Shown here piece by piece: positions 41,976-43,104 of a DNA stretch of 43,104 nucleotides (the first letter of the stretch is position 1; each line of letters opens with the position of its first letter). Made by a program: the position numbers and the translations under genes. The notes under the pieces were generated by a model, which saw nothing but the letters and a program-made list of their open reading frames with translations, was not told the DNA's origin and made no database searches. The DNA is taken from contig NZ_MUXN01000034.1 of assembly GCF_001995215.1 (NCBI RefSeq), forward strand, positions 1-43,104. Direction: 5' to 3'. Source of the DNA: Amycolatopsis azurea DSM 43854. GTDB taxonomy: Bacteria; Actinomycetota; Actinomycetes; Mycobacteriales; Pseudonocardiaceae.

Positions 41976-42560
41976 ATGAGTGATCAGTCCGAGCGGTGGG
42001 TCGACGCCACCCAGCTTCCTGAAGAACTCGTAGCGCTCATCGACACCCTCCGCCCCGGCGAGAACGTGCTGATCACGCGAAACGGCGAAACCATCGGGAC
42101 GATTTCCGGCGCTGCCCGCGAAACCCCGGTCCCCTCGGCGGACTCCGAGGACATCACGGTCGTGGCCACCGCCATGAAGCTGTCCGCGTCCGCGCGGGAC
42201 TCGTTGTCCGACCGGCTCGGCCCCGGCTATCTCGTCCTGGACCTGCATTCGGCGCCCCCGACCGTCGACGTCCTGCTCGTCCCGCCTGCCAGCCCGCAGC
42301 TGATCGGGAACTTCCGGGCGCTGTACCCGAAGGCCCGGATCGTGATCACGGAGATCGAGGACGCCGAACTCGGCGTCAAGTACGAGGGCCCGGTCCGCCG
42401 TCTTCTCGACGCCGGAGCCGAGGCCTACCTGCCTTCGAGCACGATCCCGCGGCTGGCGGAGCAACTGGACCGCACCATGACCCAGCTGAACCAGCTCACC
42501 GACGGCACGTCGGCTCCCCTGACCATCGAATCGCCGCGGGAAGACCGCGTTCTCGAATGA
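41976..42560 (+). CDS. Two-part protein: Phd-like N terminus plus receiver-like domain
   Basis: 194 residues, function unknown. Residues about 10-50 (LPEELVALIDTLRPGENVLITRNGETIGTISG) resemble the Phd/YefM antitoxin fold in its LxxLIDxVxxGExVxITRxGxPVA pattern. Residues about 84-160 (GYLVLDLH..., DVLLVPPA, ARIVITEIED, LLDAGAEAYLPSSTIPRLAEQL) recall an alpha/beta receiver domain that lacks the usual phospho-acceptor context. No toxin gene is adjacent in the window. The ATG lies 13 bases after GGAAGGGGG, which is the right arm of the palindrome. Confidence 0.7.
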   Translation: MSDQSERWVDATQLPEELVALIDTLRPGENVLITRNGETIGTISGAARETPVPSADSEDITVVATAMKLSASARDSLSDRLGPGYLVLDLHSAPPTVDVLLVPPASPQLIGNFRALYPKARIVITEIEDAELGVKYEGPVRRLLDAGAEAYLPSSTIPRLAEQLDRTMTQLNQLTDGTSAPLTIESPREDRVLE

Positions 42561-42791
42561 TCGGCGGCCAGTACCCATGGTCGCGAGCGGCAAGGGCCGT
42601 TCTAGTGAACGGTAAGGCAAACGTGTCGTGACGCGAAGGAATCTTTCCCCGCGTGGAATGCGGCGAAAGTCCCCTTCACCCAGATCGACAAGCCACCCAG
42701 CCCTAACCATTGAATACGAAATACCTTCAACTCCCTTTCGGGAAACAATTTCATATTCGCACACTTGTTCGATTATTGGTATTCTTGCGGG
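42561..42791. other. Gene-free stretch with a degenerate palindrome and an AT-rich promoter island
   Basis: Holds a decayed TGAAGG-family palindrome at 42636-42678 (GAAGG...CTTTCcCCGC pairing with GCGGcGAAAG...CCTTC). An island of about 85 bases (42700-42785) is strikingly AT-rich for this genome. TATTCT at 42780-42785 lies six bases before the GTG of the next gene, indicating a leaderless start. No other gene is seen. Confidence 0.6.
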
Positions 42792-43104
42792 GTGTCCAGC
42801 CAACGGATCCTCGAACCGCCGCAGGAGTTGTGGCGTGCCGGTGCGCGGGAGCTCGCGCACGGCGTGGTCGAGCGTTTGTCGCTGGCACGGCAGGCGTTGG
42901 CGGAGGTCGGGCAGTTCCTGGTCGAGATCGAGTCGCGGGGCCCGATGGAACTGTATGGGCACGGTTCCACGGCGGGCTGGTTCGCCGAGACCGCCCGGAT
43001 CAGCCCCAAGGAAGCCCGCGACACTGTGACGCGGGCCTTGGCGGTGAACGAGGGCCGGAATCTGGACGGCACCCCCGCGCCCGCTTTCGCGCCGATCGCG
43101 GGGG
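42792..43104 (+). CDS. DUF222/HNH endonuclease-family protein (13E12-type), 5' part
   Basis: First 104 codons, reading off the window end. The text SSQRILEPPQELWRAGARELA, then SLARQALAEVGQFLVEIESRG and GSTAGWFAETARISPKEARDTV, matches the N-terminal DUF222 region of actinobacterial 13E12-repeat proteins. These usually end in an HNH nuclease domain, which would lie beyond this window. The GTG at 42792 has no ribosome site. Such genes occur in multiple copies per genome and their role is unsettled. Confidence 0.82.
   Translation, partial: MSSQRILEPPQELWRAGARELAHGVVERLSLARQALAEVGQFLVEIESRGPMELYGHGSTAGWFAETARISPKEARDTVTRALAVNEGRNLDGTPAPAFAPIAG

Overview
The window is high-GC actinobacterial DNA. 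The gene order, leaderless promoters, GTG starts, and the pairing of a 13E12/DUF222 gene with an argCJBDFR...H operon suggest a member of the Pseudonocardiales, probably Amycolatopsis-like. This placement is inferred from content; no rRNA gene lies in the window. I see no tRNA, insertion sequence, prophage or CRISPR array.

Layout. (1) 1-4.3 kb: tyrS and a 3-methyladenine DNA glycosylase, then a serine beta-lactamase-family hydrolase divergent from a TetR regulator across a 40-bp palindromic operator. (2) 4.3-11.9 kb: an arginine operon read right to left, argC-J-B-D-F-R-(argG remnant)-H, with mostly 4-base overlaps. It is driven by a promoter that looks leaderless and carries an ArgR-type box. 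Where argG would be expected there is a 117-codon, well-translated remnant of the ArgG C-terminal domain. (3) 11.9-20 kb: a WYL-type regulator, a small HTH protein, a 700-bp gene-free stretch packed with five different palindromes, a secreted tripeptidyl-aminopeptidase-like protein, an AlkD-like glycosylase and a 1132-residue NTPase-TPR protein. (4) 20-27.6 kb: translation genes pheT, pheS, a SpoU rRNA methyltransferase, rplT, rpmI and infC (ATC start), plus two proteins of unknown function. (5) 27.7-29.4 kb: a GntR regulator and ACC deaminase. (6) 29.4-41.9 kb: a two-armed catabolic locus. (7) 41.9 kb to the end: an unusual two-part protein and the start of a DUF222/HNH gene.

The most interesting system is region 6. 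A left-reading arm (2-keto-3-deoxygluconate-type kinase, IclR regulator, RidA) and a right-reading arm (PLP/metal dehydratase of the DSD1 type, D-aminoacylase-family deacetylase, GntP permease, Tat-exported lactonase, ABC sugar importer without its ATPase, cytosolic GH20 hexosaminidase) diverge from a repeat-rich operator. Read together they spell an oxidative amino-sugar route: oxidised chitin fragments or N-acetylglucosaminate, then D-glucosaminate, then 2-keto-3-deoxygluconate, then KDPG. Each enzyme is an established family; the pathway assignment is inference.

Two genome-scale signals overlie the genes. One is a family of intergenic palindromes with TGAAGG...CCTTCA ends and covarying arms, placed a few bases from stop codons. 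The other is a short palindrome, TCCAC(A/T)GTGGA, repeated mostly inside genes far above chance.
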